Shown: positions 35,849 through 44,059 of the stretch, in pieces | Layout: each line of letters begins with the position of its first letter | How positions within the stretch are numbered: position 1 is the first letter of the stretch | The notes under the pieces: generated by a model | Seen by the model: only the letters and a program-made list of their open reading frames with translations | The model's database searches: none | What the model was told of the DNA's origin: nothing | From: Paludibacter sp. UBA6032 | Lineage (GTDB): Bacteria > Bacteroidota > Bacteroidia > Bacteroidales > Paludibacteraceae | Assembly: GCA_002427885.1 (NCBI GenBank) | Contig: DIZI01000031.1 | Location: 1-64,000, forward strand | Direction: 5' to 3' | DNA: 64,000 nucleotides | Position numbers and translations under genes: made by a program

Positions 35849-36201
35849 TTCTTTTCGATGAGTTGAATGATTTCCTGCAATTCTTCGGCTGATATTTTTT
35901 GTTTTTCTACAAAAAAACTCACCATTTCTTTGTACGAATTTTCGAAATAATTTTGTACTACGCCCGACATATATTTCGACTTGTATTCGCTTTCTTCCAT
36001 TACCGGACAATACTCTACAGTATTTCCGTATCGTGTTCCTTTCAAATATTTTTTACGCTCAAGATTCTTTACAATGGATGCCACTGTGGTATAGGGCGGG
36101 CGTGGTTCCTCCATGTGTTGAATAAAGTCTTTAATAAAACCCTTCCCCTGCTGAAAAATAATCAGCATCAATTCTTCTTCCTGATTGGTTAGTTTTTCCA
36201 T
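35845..36201 (-). CDS. BlaI/MecI/CopY-family transcriptional repressor
   Basis: This 118-residue winged-helix protein starts MEKLTNQEEELMLIIFQQGKG, has the recognition-helix region PPYTTVASIVKNLERKKYL and the wing GTRYGNTVEYCPV, followed by a helical dimerisation tail. BlaI proteins repress their own operon until cleaved by the M56 partner, which is encoded immediately downstream with a 4-base overlap. Two dyads of the form TACGAA-N3-TTCGTA cover its promoter (36241-36274) and are probable autoregulatory operators. Confidence 0.93.
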   Translation of the reverse strand: MEKLTNQEEELMLIIFQQGKGFIKDFIQHMEEPRPPYTTVASIVKNLERKKYLKGTRYGNTVEYCPVMEESEYKSKYMSGVVQNYFENSYKEMVSFFVEKQKISAEELQEIIQLIEKK

Positions 36202-36240
36202 CTTCTTTTTCTTCTATAAACGGTTGATTATACGTTTTAT

Positions 36241-36255
36241 TACGAATACTTCGCA
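36241..36255. promoter_or_regulatory. Candidate BlaI operator, imperfect site
   Basis: TACGAATACTTCGCA is a dyad with one half-site deviation from TACGAA-N3-TTCGTA. Its centre is 19 bases from that of the perfect site and it touches the -7 element of the repressor gene. Confidence 0.6.
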
Positions 36256-36261
36256 AAACTA
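36254..36261 (-). promoter_or_regulatory. -7 element for the BlaI-M56 operon
   Basis: TAGTTTTG on the minus strand, 53 bases upstream of the repressor ATG, wedged between the two operator dyads. Confidence 0.65.
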
Positions 36262-36274
36262 CGAAACTTTCGTA
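36260..36274. promoter_or_regulatory. Candidate BlaI operator, perfect site
   Basis: TACGAAACTTTCGTA is a perfect 15-base palindrome (7-base arms around one C) overlapping the upstream edge of the -7 element. An outer inverted repeat, TTTATTACGAA with TTCGTAATAAA, encloses both sites. Confidence 0.7.
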
Positions 36275-36349
36275 ATAAATATTCTCTAAGACTCATCTTT
36301 TAATTATTTTTAAATATTTGGATAATAATCAACCTATCGTAAAAAACCG

Positions 36350-36357
36350 TATTTTTG
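36350..36357 (+). promoter_or_regulatory. -7 element for the subtilase gene
   Basis: TATTTTTG ends 21 bases before the ATG. It lies 76 bases from the perfect BlaI site, so joint control is possible but not shown. Confidence 0.6.
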
Positions 36358-36378
36358 TAGCAACAAAACATTTACATT

Positions 36379-38028
36379 ATGAAAATATCAACTACTCCTA
36401 AATACAGTGTTCTCTTAGCCATTATATTTCTGTTGTCTCTGTCGGTTTCAGTCCGGGCTGTTGATACCAGTTACTATTTTTATGTACAATTTACCGATAA
36501 AAATAATACGCCCTATTCGTTGGCAAATCCGTCGGAATTTCTTTCGGCTAGAGCCATTGCGCGTCGCGCAACATTTGGTTTAACCTGCGATTCAACCGAT
36601 TTGCCGGTTAATCCGTCTTATGTGCAACAGATTGGCAGTTTGGGGATTTCCGTTCATAACCGTAGTAAATGGATGAACGGAGTAACCGTTTTGCTAACCG
36701 ACTCAGGTAAAATGAGTCAGGTTCGTGCTTTGCCTTTTGTGAAATTTGTTGAATACACCGGTCTTTTAGTTGGACCAGCAATGGCACCACCCGCTAAAGT
36801 CAGGGTTCAAACGAATCTTGATTACGGAATTGCCGCAACTCAAATCAACCAGTTAAATGGAACATCGTTGCATAACGAAGGATTTCTCGGAGAAGGAATG
36901 CAGATAGGAGTCATTGATGCCGGATTTTCCAACGTTGATATTAATCATGCATTTGACAGTTTGCGTTTACAGGGAAGATTATTGGGAACGAAAGATGTGA
37001 TCAATCCAAACTCTAATATTTACTCAGAAGATACTCATGGTGCGATGGTTTTGGCAACTATGACTGGAAATATTCCGGGACAATTTTTGGGAACGGCTCC
37101 GAAAGCTTCGTATTGGCTAATACGAACGGAATATGCACCAACCGAATATAAAGTTGAAACAGATTTTTGGTGTTCGGGGATTGAATATGCCGATAGTGTG
37201 GGAGTAGATTTGGTGAATTCGTCGCTGGGATACTATACTTTCGATGATCCCGGTATGGGTTTCACATACGCAGATATGAACGGAAAAGTTTCTCGGGCAA
37301 GCAGGGCAGCCAATCTGGCAAGTAAGAAAGGGATTGTTGTGGTGGTTGCAGCCGGAAACGAAGGAAATAAAGCCTGGCATTATATAGGCTCTCCGGCTGA
37401 TGCCGATGGGATTATTGCTGTAGGTGCAGTCACCTCTACCGGTACTCCAAGTTCATTTACTTCATTCGGACCAAGTTCCGATGGGCGGGTAAAACCGGAG
37501 ATCTGCGCCATGGGAACTTCGTCTGCAGTTGTCAGTACGGGTGGAATTCCAACTTATGGTAACGGGACATCCTTTGCTTCACCAATTATGTGCGGGATGA
37601 TGGCTTGTCTATTGCAACGCTATAAATTGCAAAATTCAAATCCTGCTATCGAGGTTCTGCTTCATTCTGTTTTCAGAAGTGGAAATTTATTTAATAACCC
37701 GACAGAACAACTGGGTTATGGTATTCCTGATTTTGTAAAGGCTGAACAGAGCTTGTTTGTTTTCGATTCTTTATTTCAGATTGAAAAAAATGATTTTACA
37801 CTTACCTATAATTCAACCTTTAATACATTGATTATAAAGCTTCCGACAGGTGATGTCCCTTCAAACACAGCAATTAATATCTATTCAATTACTGGTAAAT
37901 TAATTCAGAAACTTCCTGTAACGGAGTCTTCAACCGTTTTACGTACGACTAATTTTGCACCGGGAATTTATGCAGTTTGTTTAATCGAAAATGGAAAAAC
38001 GAGTACAAGAAAACTTTTGATTCGATAA
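36379..38028 (+). CDS. Secreted subtilisin-family (S8) serine protease with T9SS sorting domain
   Basis: This 549-residue protein has a signal peptide (about 1-27), an inhibitor-like propeptide region (about 30-130), an S8 catalytic domain with D180 (GVIDAGFS), H220 (EDTHGAMV) and S398 (GTSFASP), and a C-terminal type A T9SS sorting domain (about 475-549, INIYSITGKLIQKL to STRKLLIR). It is therefore an exported protease, released or attached at the surface. All triad residues are present, so it should be active. It is divergent from the BlaI operon. Confidence 0.93.
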   Translation: MKISTTPKYSVLLAIIFLLSLSVSVRAVDTSYYFYVQFTDKNNTPYSLANPSEFLSARAIARRATFGLTCDSTDLPVNPSYVQQIGSLGISVHNRSKWMNGVTVLLTDSGKMSQVRALPFVKFVEYTGLLVGPAMAPPAKVRVQTNLDYGIAATQINQLNGTSLHNEGFLGEGMQIGVIDAGFSNVDINHAFDSLRLQGRLLGTKDVINPNSNIYSEDTHGAMVLATMTGNIPGQFLGTAPKASYWLIRTEYAPTEYKVETDFWCSGIEYADSVGVDLVNSSLGYYTFDDPGMGFTYADMNGKVSRASRAANLASKKGIVVVVAAGNEGNKAWHYIGSPADADGIIAVGAVTSTGTPSSFTSFGPSSDGRVKPEICAMGTSSAVVSTGGIPTYGNGTSFASPIMCGMMACLLQRYKLQNSNPAIEVLLHSVFRSGNLFNNPTEQLGYGIPDFVKAEQSLFVFDSLFQIEKNDFTLTYNSTFNTLIIKLPTGDVPSNTAINIYSITGKLIQKLPVTESSTVLRTTNFAPGIYAVCLIENGKTSTRKLLIR

Positions 38029-38099
38029 TTCGCTATCATGCCTCTATTTCAATAAATTGAAAGGACTTTAAATCTCTTAAACATCAATTGTAACAAACA

Positions 38100-39341
38100 A
38101 TGACATCCATTTCCCTTTCCGAATTAACCGATCAGATACAGCAAACTATTCGTTTGACTTATAACTCGCCCGTGTGGATTCGTGCCGAGATAAGCGAACT
38201 GCGTGAAAATCCCGGAGGTCATTGTTATTTGGAATTAATTGAAAAAGACAGTAATTCGGATGTGATTTTAGCAAAGACAAAAGCAACTGTCTGGGCAAAT
38301 ACCTATCGAATGCTGAAACCGTATTTCGAAAGCAGTACCGGACAATCACTCCGGTCGGGATTGAATGTGTTGGTTTCGGTAAATGTAGAATTTCATGGAG
38401 TGTATGGTTTCAGTCTGAATATCCGCGATATTGATCCGACATTTACCATTGGTGAAATGGCCGCCCGACGGTTAAAGATAATTCGGCAACTGGAGGCAGA
38501 TGGCATTATGGAAATGAACAGGCAATTAACCCTTCCGGAACTTCCTCAACGAATAGCCATAATTTCATCTCCCACGGCTGCCGGCTATGGAGATTTCTTC
38601 GATCAACTGAAAAACGATCCATCTCATTTTGCCTTTTATATTAAACTATTTCCGGCGATTATGCAGGGCGAGCAAGCTGAAAGTTCAATTATAACAGCAC
38701 TGGAGAAAATTTATGAAAATATCGATTTGTTTGATGTAGTGGTGGTTATTCGTGGTGGAGGTGCAACAACCGATTTGGCATGCTTCGATTCGTACGACCT
38801 TGCTTTAAATTGCGCCCAGTTTCCGTTACCCATCATCGCTGGGATTGGTCATCAACGAGATATCTCTATTTTGGATATGGTGGCACACACCAGTTTAAAA
38901 ACCCCTACTGCCGTGGCAGAATTTTTGATTTCCAGTTTGCAGGAAACGGAAAATAATCTATTGGAAATTGTTTCTAATATTCAATATCTGATTCAAAACA
39001 GTATTGAAGCTCAAACCCGGTTTCTAATTCAAACTCAAATGCGAATAAAACAAACCTTGCGGAGTTGGGTTGTTCAAAAAACACATTTATTGAATAATCA
39101 GAAAAACCGTTTGCATACCAGCATTCGAATGCAGCTTTTAAAACAAAATAATAAACTACTTTTGTTGGAAAAAAATATTGAAACACATTCCCCCTCTTTT
39201 TTATTGAAACACGGATACACCATCACAACACGAAATGGGATACGTATTACTTCAGTTAAACAAGTTAAATCAGGAGATAAAATCAGGACTTTTGCTGTTG
39301 ATGGTGATTTTGAGAGTGAAGTGATGACCCCAAACCCTTAA
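38100..39341 (+). CDS. xseA: Exodeoxyribonuclease VII large subunit
   Basis: This 413-residue protein has the N-terminal OB fold (PVWIRAEISELRENPGGHCYLELIEK), the catalytic domain with the signatures IAIISSPTAAGYGDF, VVVIRGGGATTDLACFD and GIGHQRDISILD, a coiled-coil region and the C-terminal LKHGYTITTRNG segment. With XseB it degrades single-stranded DNA. No xseB lies next to it, although the two are often adjacent. The coding end (EVMTPNP) runs into a GC-rich inverted repeat at 39328, so the last few residues may have been altered by repeat insertion. Confidence 0.93.
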   Translation: MTSISLSELTDQIQQTIRLTYNSPVWIRAEISELRENPGGHCYLELIEKDSNSDVILAKTKATVWANTYRMLKPYFESSTGQSLRSGLNVLVSVNVEFHGVYGFSLNIRDIDPTFTIGEMAARRLKIIRQLEADGIMEMNRQLTLPELPQRIAIISSPTAAGYGDFFDQLKNDPSHFAFYIKLFPAIMQGEQAESSIITALEKIYENIDLFDVVVVIRGGGATTDLACFDSYDLALNCAQFPLPIIAGIGHQRDISILDMVAHTSLKTPTAVAEFLISSLQETENNLLEIVSNIQYLIQNSIEAQTRFLIQTQMRIKQTLRSWVVQKTHLLNNQKNRLHTSIRMQLLKQNNKLLLLEKNIETHSPSFLLKHGYTITTRNGIRITSVKQVKSGDKIRTFAVDGDFESEVMTPNP

Positions 39342-39351
39342 AGGGGAATAC
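39328..39351. repeat. Short CCCC/GGGG inverted repeat at the 3' end of xseA
   Basis: The sequence ACCCCAAACCCTTAAAGGGG pairs CCCC with GGGG around an A/T-rich core and includes the xseA stop codon. From memory, similar C-run/G-run elements are scattered in some Bacteroidota genomes near gene ends; copy number here is unknown. Confidence 0.5.
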
Positions 39352-39448
39352 AGGTCCTTTATTCTCAGGTATTTTAATTTTTTATGTTATTGAAATAGAA
39401 GTTTGTAGTTTAATTCAACAAAAAGGGTTCTTAAAAATAGAATTTACA

Positions 39449-39805
39449 ATGAGCAGAATAATTCTCGAAAATATGGAGTTCCACGCCTTTCATGGGGTAA
39501 TGGAGCACGAAAATCAACTTGGTAATACATTTCTGGTTTCTATCGGTATGGATGTAAATACCGAAATTGCAGGAAAAACAGATAATCTTCATGACACGTT
39601 GAATTATCAATCGGTGTATAATGTGGTTAAAAGCGAAATGATAATTTCATCAAAATTGATTGAACACATTGGTCAACGTATTTTAAACTCGGTTTTCAAT
39701 AAATTTCCCGAAATAGAAACGCTGGAAGTAACACTTTCAAAACTGAATCCACCGCTGGGAGGAAAAGTTGAAAAAGTAACAATTGAACTTTACAAATCCA
39801 GATAA
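39449..39805 (+). CDS. folB: Dihydroneopterin aldolase
   Basis: This 118-residue enzyme cleaves dihydroneopterin to 6-hydroxymethyl-dihydropterin and glycolaldehyde in folate synthesis. Family marks are the start IILENMEFHAFHGVMEHE, with the FHAFHGV motif and its conserved Glu, DTLNYQSVYNVV, the catalytic-site segment LIEHIGQRI and the PPLGGKVEKVTIEL end. Length is normal. No other folate gene is in the window. Confidence 0.95.
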   Translation: MSRIILENMEFHAFHGVMEHENQLGNTFLVSIGMDVNTEIAGKTDNLHDTLNYQSVYNVVKSEMIISSKLIEHIGQRILNSVFNKFPEIETLEVTLSKLNPPLGGKVEKVTIELYKSR

Positions 39806-39912
39806 AGCCAACCATCTTTAATTGGAAACAAACTGTATTTGTTTGATTCTTTTTTGCAGGAAATTTGTTTAATAATGTAGTTTTGCTTTTTAATTAAGCC
39901 GATTTTCCAAAC

Positions 39913-39939
39913 AAAAAGCTTACATTTGCAAGCTTTTTT
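39913..39939 (+). terminator. folB terminator overlapping a downstream -7 element
   Basis: AAAAAGCTT (39913-39921) pairs with AAGCTTTTT (39930-39938) and is followed by further T residues. The loop contains most of TACATTTG (39921-39928). Confidence 0.75.
39921..39928 (+). promoter_or_regulatory. -7 element for the peptide transporter gene
   Basis: TACATTTG fits TAnnTTTG and lies in the loop of the folB terminator hairpin, 74 bases upstream of the transporter ATG. Confidence 0.5.
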
Positions 39940-40002
39940 TTTAATAATATAAAACTCCTTCCTTGTCTCAATTCAGATACGCGGATCATTAAATCTATTT
40001 TT

Positions 40003-41550
40003 ATGTCAGAAAACGAAATCAAACAAAGTCATCCGAAAGGACTTTACTTTGTTTTTGCCACAGCTATGTCAGAGCGGTTCAGCTATTATGGCATGCGCGC
40101 TATTTTTATACTTTATCTTGTCAAGGCTTTGTTGATGGACAAAGAATTAGCTTCTACCATTTATGGAAACTACACAGGGTTGGTTTACCTGACGCCATTG
40201 ATAGGTGGTTATGTTGCCGATCGTTACTTGGGGGTGAGAAAGTCAATTCTATGGGGTGCTATTCTGATGATCTTCGGACAATTATTCATGTTTAGCAGTG
40301 CGTTATATTACCAAAGTGGTGATATTTCTCGTTGGCTTATGTATAGTGGATTAGCAGCACTCATTTTTGGAAATGGATTTTTTAAACCGAATATTACAAC
40401 CATAGTCGGTAGTTTATATGTTCCTGGTGATAAAAGACTCGATTCAGCCTATACAATTTTTTATATGGGAGTCAATGTAGGTGCATTTATTGCTCCGTTA
40501 CTTTGCGGATTTTTTGGTGATACCGGTAATCCTGCTGATTTTAAGTATGGTTTTTTAGTTGCTGCTATCGGCATGTTCCTTAGTTTGATTTTATTTGTTG
40601 GTTGGAAAAGCAAATTCCTGATCGGACCTAATGGCGAACAATTGGGTATTGAAGCCGCCGGAAAAATGGAGATTCACAAATCGGAAAAGGAAGCTGCTCC
40701 TGAAAAAAGTTCGAAACAAAATCTGGTTGAATTCTTGGCCTGGGCATTGGGTGGTGTGGCTTTATTTTGTGTCTTCCGTTTTGCATTTGATTTTGATATT
40801 ATCGGAGCACTCATTTTCTCCATCTGTATCATTATTCCGGCATATGTTATTTCAGATCGATCACTTACCAAAATTGAGCGTGAACGAATCTGGGTAATTT
40901 ATATCATTGCTTTTTTCGTAATTTTCTTTTGGTCGGCTTTCGAACAGGCAGGTGCGTCGCTCACATATTTTGCAGATGAACAAACTAATCGCGAGATTTT
41001 CGGTTGGACCATGCCTGCCAGTTTCTTTCAGTCTTTCAATCCTGTTTTTATTGTATTACTGGGTTTGTTATTCTCAAATTTATGGATATGGCTGGGAAAG
41101 AAAAATATGGATCCTTCGTCACCGGTGAAACAAGCAATGGGATTGCTATTCCTGGCTTTGGGTTATTTAGTTATTGCATTTGGTGTAAAAGATGTAGCGC
41201 CTGGCGTGAGAGTGAGTATTCTTTGGCTAACCGGTTTGTATTTTATTCATACCATGGGAGAGTTAATGTTGTCACCTATCGGTTTATCAATGGTAAATAA
41301 GTTGGCACCGCTTCGCTTTGCCTCTTTGTTGATGGGTGTTTGGTATATGTCAATGGCCACAGCCAATAAATTTGCAGGGATGTTAAGTGGTTTGTATCCG
41401 GAGGCAGGAAAACCAAAATTCATTTTCGGATTTCAAATTGCCACATTGTACGATTTCTTTATGCTCTTTGTAGTTATTGCCGGTGTAGCAGCTGTAATTC
41501 TGTTTGCATTATCTAAAAGGTTACAAATACTTATGAATGGTGTGAAATAA
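40003..41550 (+). CDS. Proton-dependent oligopeptide transporter (POT/PTR2 family)
   Basis: This 515-residue MFS protein imports di- and tripeptides with protons. The POT signature of helix 1 is visible as SERFSYYGMRAIFILYL, and helix 2 is followed by GGYVADRYLGVRKSI. The second PTR2 motif appears as FYMGVNVGAFIAPLLCGFFG. It has about 12-14 helices with a polar central loop (about 215-245, rich in Glu and Lys). Substrate specificity cannot be read by eye. It is bracketed by terminators, so it is a single-gene transcript. Confidence 0.93.
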   Translation: MSENEIKQSHPKGLYFVFATAMSERFSYYGMRAIFILYLVKALLMDKELASTIYGNYTGLVYLTPLIGGYVADRYLGVRKSILWGAILMIFGQLFMFSSALYYQSGDISRWLMYSGLAALIFGNGFFKPNITTIVGSLYVPGDKRLDSAYTIFYMGVNVGAFIAPLLCGFFGDTGNPADFKYGFLVAAIGMFLSLILFVGWKSKFLIGPNGEQLGIEAAGKMEIHKSEKEAAPEKSSKQNLVEFLAWALGGVALFCVFRFAFDFDIIGALIFSICIIIPAYVISDRSLTKIERERIWVIYIIAFFVIFFWSAFEQAGASLTYFADEQTNREIFGWTMPASFFQSFNPVFIVLLGLLFSNLWIWLGKKNMDPSSPVKQAMGLLFLALGYLVIAFGVKDVAPGVRVSILWLTGLYFIHTMGELMLSPIGLSMVNKLAPLRFASLLMGVWYMSMATANKFAGMLSGLYPEAGKPKFIFGFQIATLYDFFMLFVVIAGVAAVILFALSKRLQILMNGVK

Positions 41551-41570
41551 TTGTGACGCTATAAAATAAG

Positions 41571-41605
41571 AAGTCCCTTACTGAATTGATCGGTAAGGGA
41601 CTTTT
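41571..41605 (+). terminator. Terminator of the peptide transporter gene
   Basis: An 11-base-pair stem (AAGTCCCTTAC with GTAAGGGACTT) with an 11-base loop followed by a T run. Confidence 0.9.
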
Positions 41606-41633
41606 TGTTATGAACCTAATACTGGAAACTGTT

Positions 41634-42185
41634 TTAAATTTCGTTTAGAATACGTTGTTTTTGTTTCTCATAATCATCCTTATTGATCAAATTATCATCC
41701 AACATCTGTTTCAATTCTTTCAATCTTTCAGCTTTAGTGGAAACAGTCTGCGTTTGAGGTATTGCTTTTGGTATAGTCTGAGATTGAATCACTTTAGGCG
41801 ATGACACTTCTGCCGGAATTTGTTCTTGTTCCGTGTTGAGTGGAACCAATTCGTAATTGTGTGTTGGATTATACTCCATGGTCCATAAAAAAACGGGCCA
41901 ACAGAAAAAACCACCTATTATGGCACCAACATTAACCTGTTCGGTTCGTGAAATGGAAGCATATAAAGTCTCGTAGCCTTCTTTAACTAAATCTATATTT
42001 GTAATACTTCCGGTAATTTTTGAATCGGAATGCCAGTAGGGTGTGACACCCACAGGTTCACCATCAATATAAACTTTGGCTCCGGGGGGATAGGATTGAA
42101 TCAGGGTTGAACTGGCACAACTGTTGAATAAAACAATACTGACTAAAATTGCAGCAAATATCTTCCAGGTAAAAAACTTTTTCAT
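41634..42185 (-). CDS. Lipoprotein with PEGA domain and C-terminal SHOCT-like motif
   Basis: This 183-residue protein has a signal peptide with lipobox LFNSC (Cys at about 23). A PEGA domain follows (about 28-80, SYPPGAKVYIDGEPVGVTPY), then a hydrophobic stretch (VGAIIGGFFCWPVFLW, about 107-122), a Pro/Thr-rich linker and a short helical SHOCT-like end (RLKELKQMLDDNLINKDDYEKQK in two parts). PEGA and SHOCT modules are binding or oligomerisation modules found in cell-envelope proteins. The function is unknown. Confidence 0.85.
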   Translation of the reverse strand: MKKFFTWKIFAAILVSIVLFNSCASSTLIQSYPPGAKVYIDGEPVGVTPYWHSDSKITGSITNIDLVKEGYETLYASISRTEQVNVGAIIGGFFCWPVFLWTMEYNPTHNYELVPLNTEQEQIPAEVSSPKVIQSQTIPKAIPQTQTVSTKAERLKELKQMLDDNLINKDDYEKQKQRILNEI

Positions 42186-42238
42186 TGTGATTAATTTGAG
42201 GGTGAATATAATTATTACTATTTACATATATGGATGTT

Positions 42239-42246
42239 CAAAATTA
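42239..42246 (-). promoter_or_regulatory. -7 element for the PEGA lipoprotein gene
   Basis: TAATTTTG on the minus strand, 54 bases upstream of the ATG. Confidence 0.5.
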
Positions 42247-42347
42247 TATTATTGTGTTAAACATATCAAAAACAATGCCAATATTTTGTATTTAAATAGC
42301 TCTGTTTTCATAGATTTAAATTCATTTTTTATTTTCACCCTGAGCTT

Positions 42348-42860
42348 TCAAATGCTTCTTTCCACTTCTTTTGGTTTCAATTCTATCACTTCCAGATTTT
42401 GAATTTGACCTCCATCAATTTCGAAACGAACAAGGGTCTGTATTTTGTGAAAACCGTATTTCCCGGCAGCACCTGGATTTATATGTAGCAAATCCAGTGT
42501 TTTGTCGAACTGAACTTTCAAAATATGAGAATGACCACAAACGAACAATTTTGGCGGTTGCTGAAAAATGGCCGGTCTGACTAACGGATCGTATTTTCCC
42601 GGATAACCTCCGATATGTGTCAACCACACTTTCACATCTTCGCACATAAAACGGTTGTGTTGTGGAAAAAGAGAACGGATTTCATATCCATCAATATTTC
42701 CCCAAACTCCACGTAAGGGCTTAAAAGCCTGAAGTCGGTTTACAACATCCAACGAACCCCAATCGCCAGCGTGCCAAATCTCATCACAACTGGCAAAATG
42801 TTCAAAGACGCGTTCATCCAACAGACCGTGAGTATCTGAAAGTATTCCGATATGTTTCAT
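42348..42860 (-). CDS. YfcE/MJ0936-family metallophosphoesterase
   Basis: This 170-residue phosphodiesterase has the calcineurin-like metal motifs: SDTHG (8-12), AGDWGS, GNIDG (in place of GNCD), and CGHSHI with the downstream NPGA. Family enzymes hydrolyse phosphodiesters such as bis-pNPP and some act on cyclic nucleotides; the natural substrate is unknown. It lies upstream of the lipoprotein gene in the same direction, separated by 162 bases and a separate promoter. Confidence 0.92.
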   Translation of the reverse strand: MKHIGILSDTHGLLDERVFEHFASCDEIWHAGDWGSLDVVNRLQAFKPLRGVWGNIDGYEIRSLFPQHNRFMCEDVKVWLTHIGGYPGKYDPLVRPAIFQQPPKLFVCGHSHILKVQFDKTLDLLHINPGAAGKYGFHKIQTLVRFEIDGGQIQNLEVIELKPKEVERSI

Positions 42861-42897
42861 GTTTAAATATGATTAAAAACAATAAGAATTCAATCTG

Positions 42898-42905
42898 CAA
42901 AAGTA
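42898..42905 (-). promoter_or_regulatory. -7 element for the phosphodiesterase gene
   Basis: TACTTTTG on the minus strand, 38 bases upstream of the ATG. Confidence 0.55.
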
Positions 42906-43072
42906 AAGAAAATACGACTAATAAAACGGATATTGGATTAAATCATGAAAATTCAATGCGAAATAAATTCCCAATTTATATTGGTTTGCTCTCTGTTTAG
43001 TTAAGGAAAGGTAAGCCCATCCGTTTTTTGTAAATAAACATAAATTGACCTGAAGGATCATTTCTGGTACAT

Positions 43073-43103
43073 TTTGTTTATATCTCTAATTTCGTTACTT
43101 TTG
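43073..43103 (+). promoter_or_regulatory. Promoter for the M23-dxr-methylase-rseP group
   Basis: TTTG (43073-43076), 19 bases, then TACTTTTG (43096-43103). It ends 31 bases before the ATG at 43135 and argues against the TTG at 43117 as start. Confidence 0.75.
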
Positions 43104-43134
43104 TGCGCAATTCGACTTGTTTGAAAGAGCTAAA

Positions 43135-44013
43135 ATGAAAAAGAAAACGAAAAAGAAAACATATAAGATTACTCCGTTTATTCAAAAAATGCGATTCAAA
43201 TATCGTGTTTCCATACTCAATGAAAATACGCTTGAAGAATCCTGGTATGTCAGGTTGTCTCGTTTTAGTGTTTTTATGTTAGGTTCAACTTTTGTAATTA
43301 TTACTTTTATTGTTCTTACAATTCTTATTTTCACAACGCCCATAAGTCGTTATTTACCGGGATACGGAGATTCGGGGAATCGTACTGAAATTATACAGGA
43401 ATCCATGCGGGCTGACTCTTTAGTTCAACAGGTTAATTTACAGGCCGGCTATTTAGGAGTTGTAAAAGAAATTATCAATGGTAAAATAAAACCGGACTCG
43501 GTTGCGTCATTGGATTCATCTGAAATAAAAGAGAAAGCGCGTGTTTTTATTGAAAAGTCAAAAGCCGAAAATAATTTTGTTGCTAAGTTCGAAAATGACG
43601 AGAAATTTAATCTGGGAAGTTTGAATGAAAAACCAAACGAAAACATCTATGTTTTCTTTCGACCAGTACGGGGTGTAATTTCGTCTTCTTTTAATTTATC
43701 GGAACAACAATATGGTACTTATTTCATTACTTCACCCAATGAGAGTGTACTGAGTGTTTTGGCAGGAACAGTGGTTTATGCAGCTTTTACTTTTGACTTT
43801 GGTTGGGTCATACAGGTACAACACGAGAATAATTATCTTTCAATTTACAAAAATAATACCCGATTGTTGAAGAAAGTGGGTGATGTCGTTAAAGCGGGTG
43901 AAAGCATTGCTATCACAGGGGATGCGACTGGTAAAAAAACGGGTGATCAATTTTATTTTGAATTATGGAAACAAGGAAAAGCTCTTAACCCGGAAGATGT
44001 GATAATATTTTAA
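43135..44013 (+). CDS. Membrane-anchored M23/LytM-fold protein lacking zinc ligands
   Basis: This 292-residue protein has a very basic N-terminus, one transmembrane helix (about 46-68) and a C-terminal LytM/M23 domain (about 175-290, with FRPVRGVISSSF, SVLAGTVVYA, KVGDVVKAGESIAITGDA). The zinc motif HxGxD is replaced by YGTYF, the T-x-Y-A-H motif by SIYKNNTR, and HLHFE by DQFYFE, so every ligand is gone. Degenerate LytM proteins such as EnvC and NlpD activate peptidoglycan amidases, which makes a regulatory or scaffold role likely here. It leads the transcript into dxr. Confidence 0.85.
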   Translation: MKKKTKKKTYKITPFIQKMRFKYRVSILNENTLEESWYVRLSRFSVFMLGSTFVIITFIVLTILIFTTPISRYLPGYGDSGNRTEIIQESMRADSLVQQVNLQAGYLGVVKEIINGKIKPDSVASLDSSEIKEKARVFIEKSKAENNFVAKFENDEKFNLGSLNEKPNENIYVFFRPVRGVISSSFNLSEQQYGTYFITSPNESVLSVLAGTVVYAAFTFDFGWVIQVQHENNYLSIYKNNTRLLKKVGDVVKAGESIAITGDATGKKTGDQFYFELWKQGKALNPEDVIIF

Positions 44014-44059
44014 GAGTAGAGGAAATTAAACAAGAGCAAGAAAAGAAGTAAGATTAAAC

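Noticed and set aside
35849..36010. 54-residue N-terminal extension of the M56-TonB protein
   Set aside because: It would lie entirely within the BlaI-type gene and is basic and unlike BlaR1; the ATGA overlap at 35845-35848 gives the natural start.
42124..42402. 92-codon plus-strand open frame
   Set aside because: It is antisense to the lipoprotein and phosphodiesterase genes and lacks features.
43135..44013. Annotation as an active M23 peptidase
   Set aside because: All zinc-binding residues are replaced, so activity is not supported.
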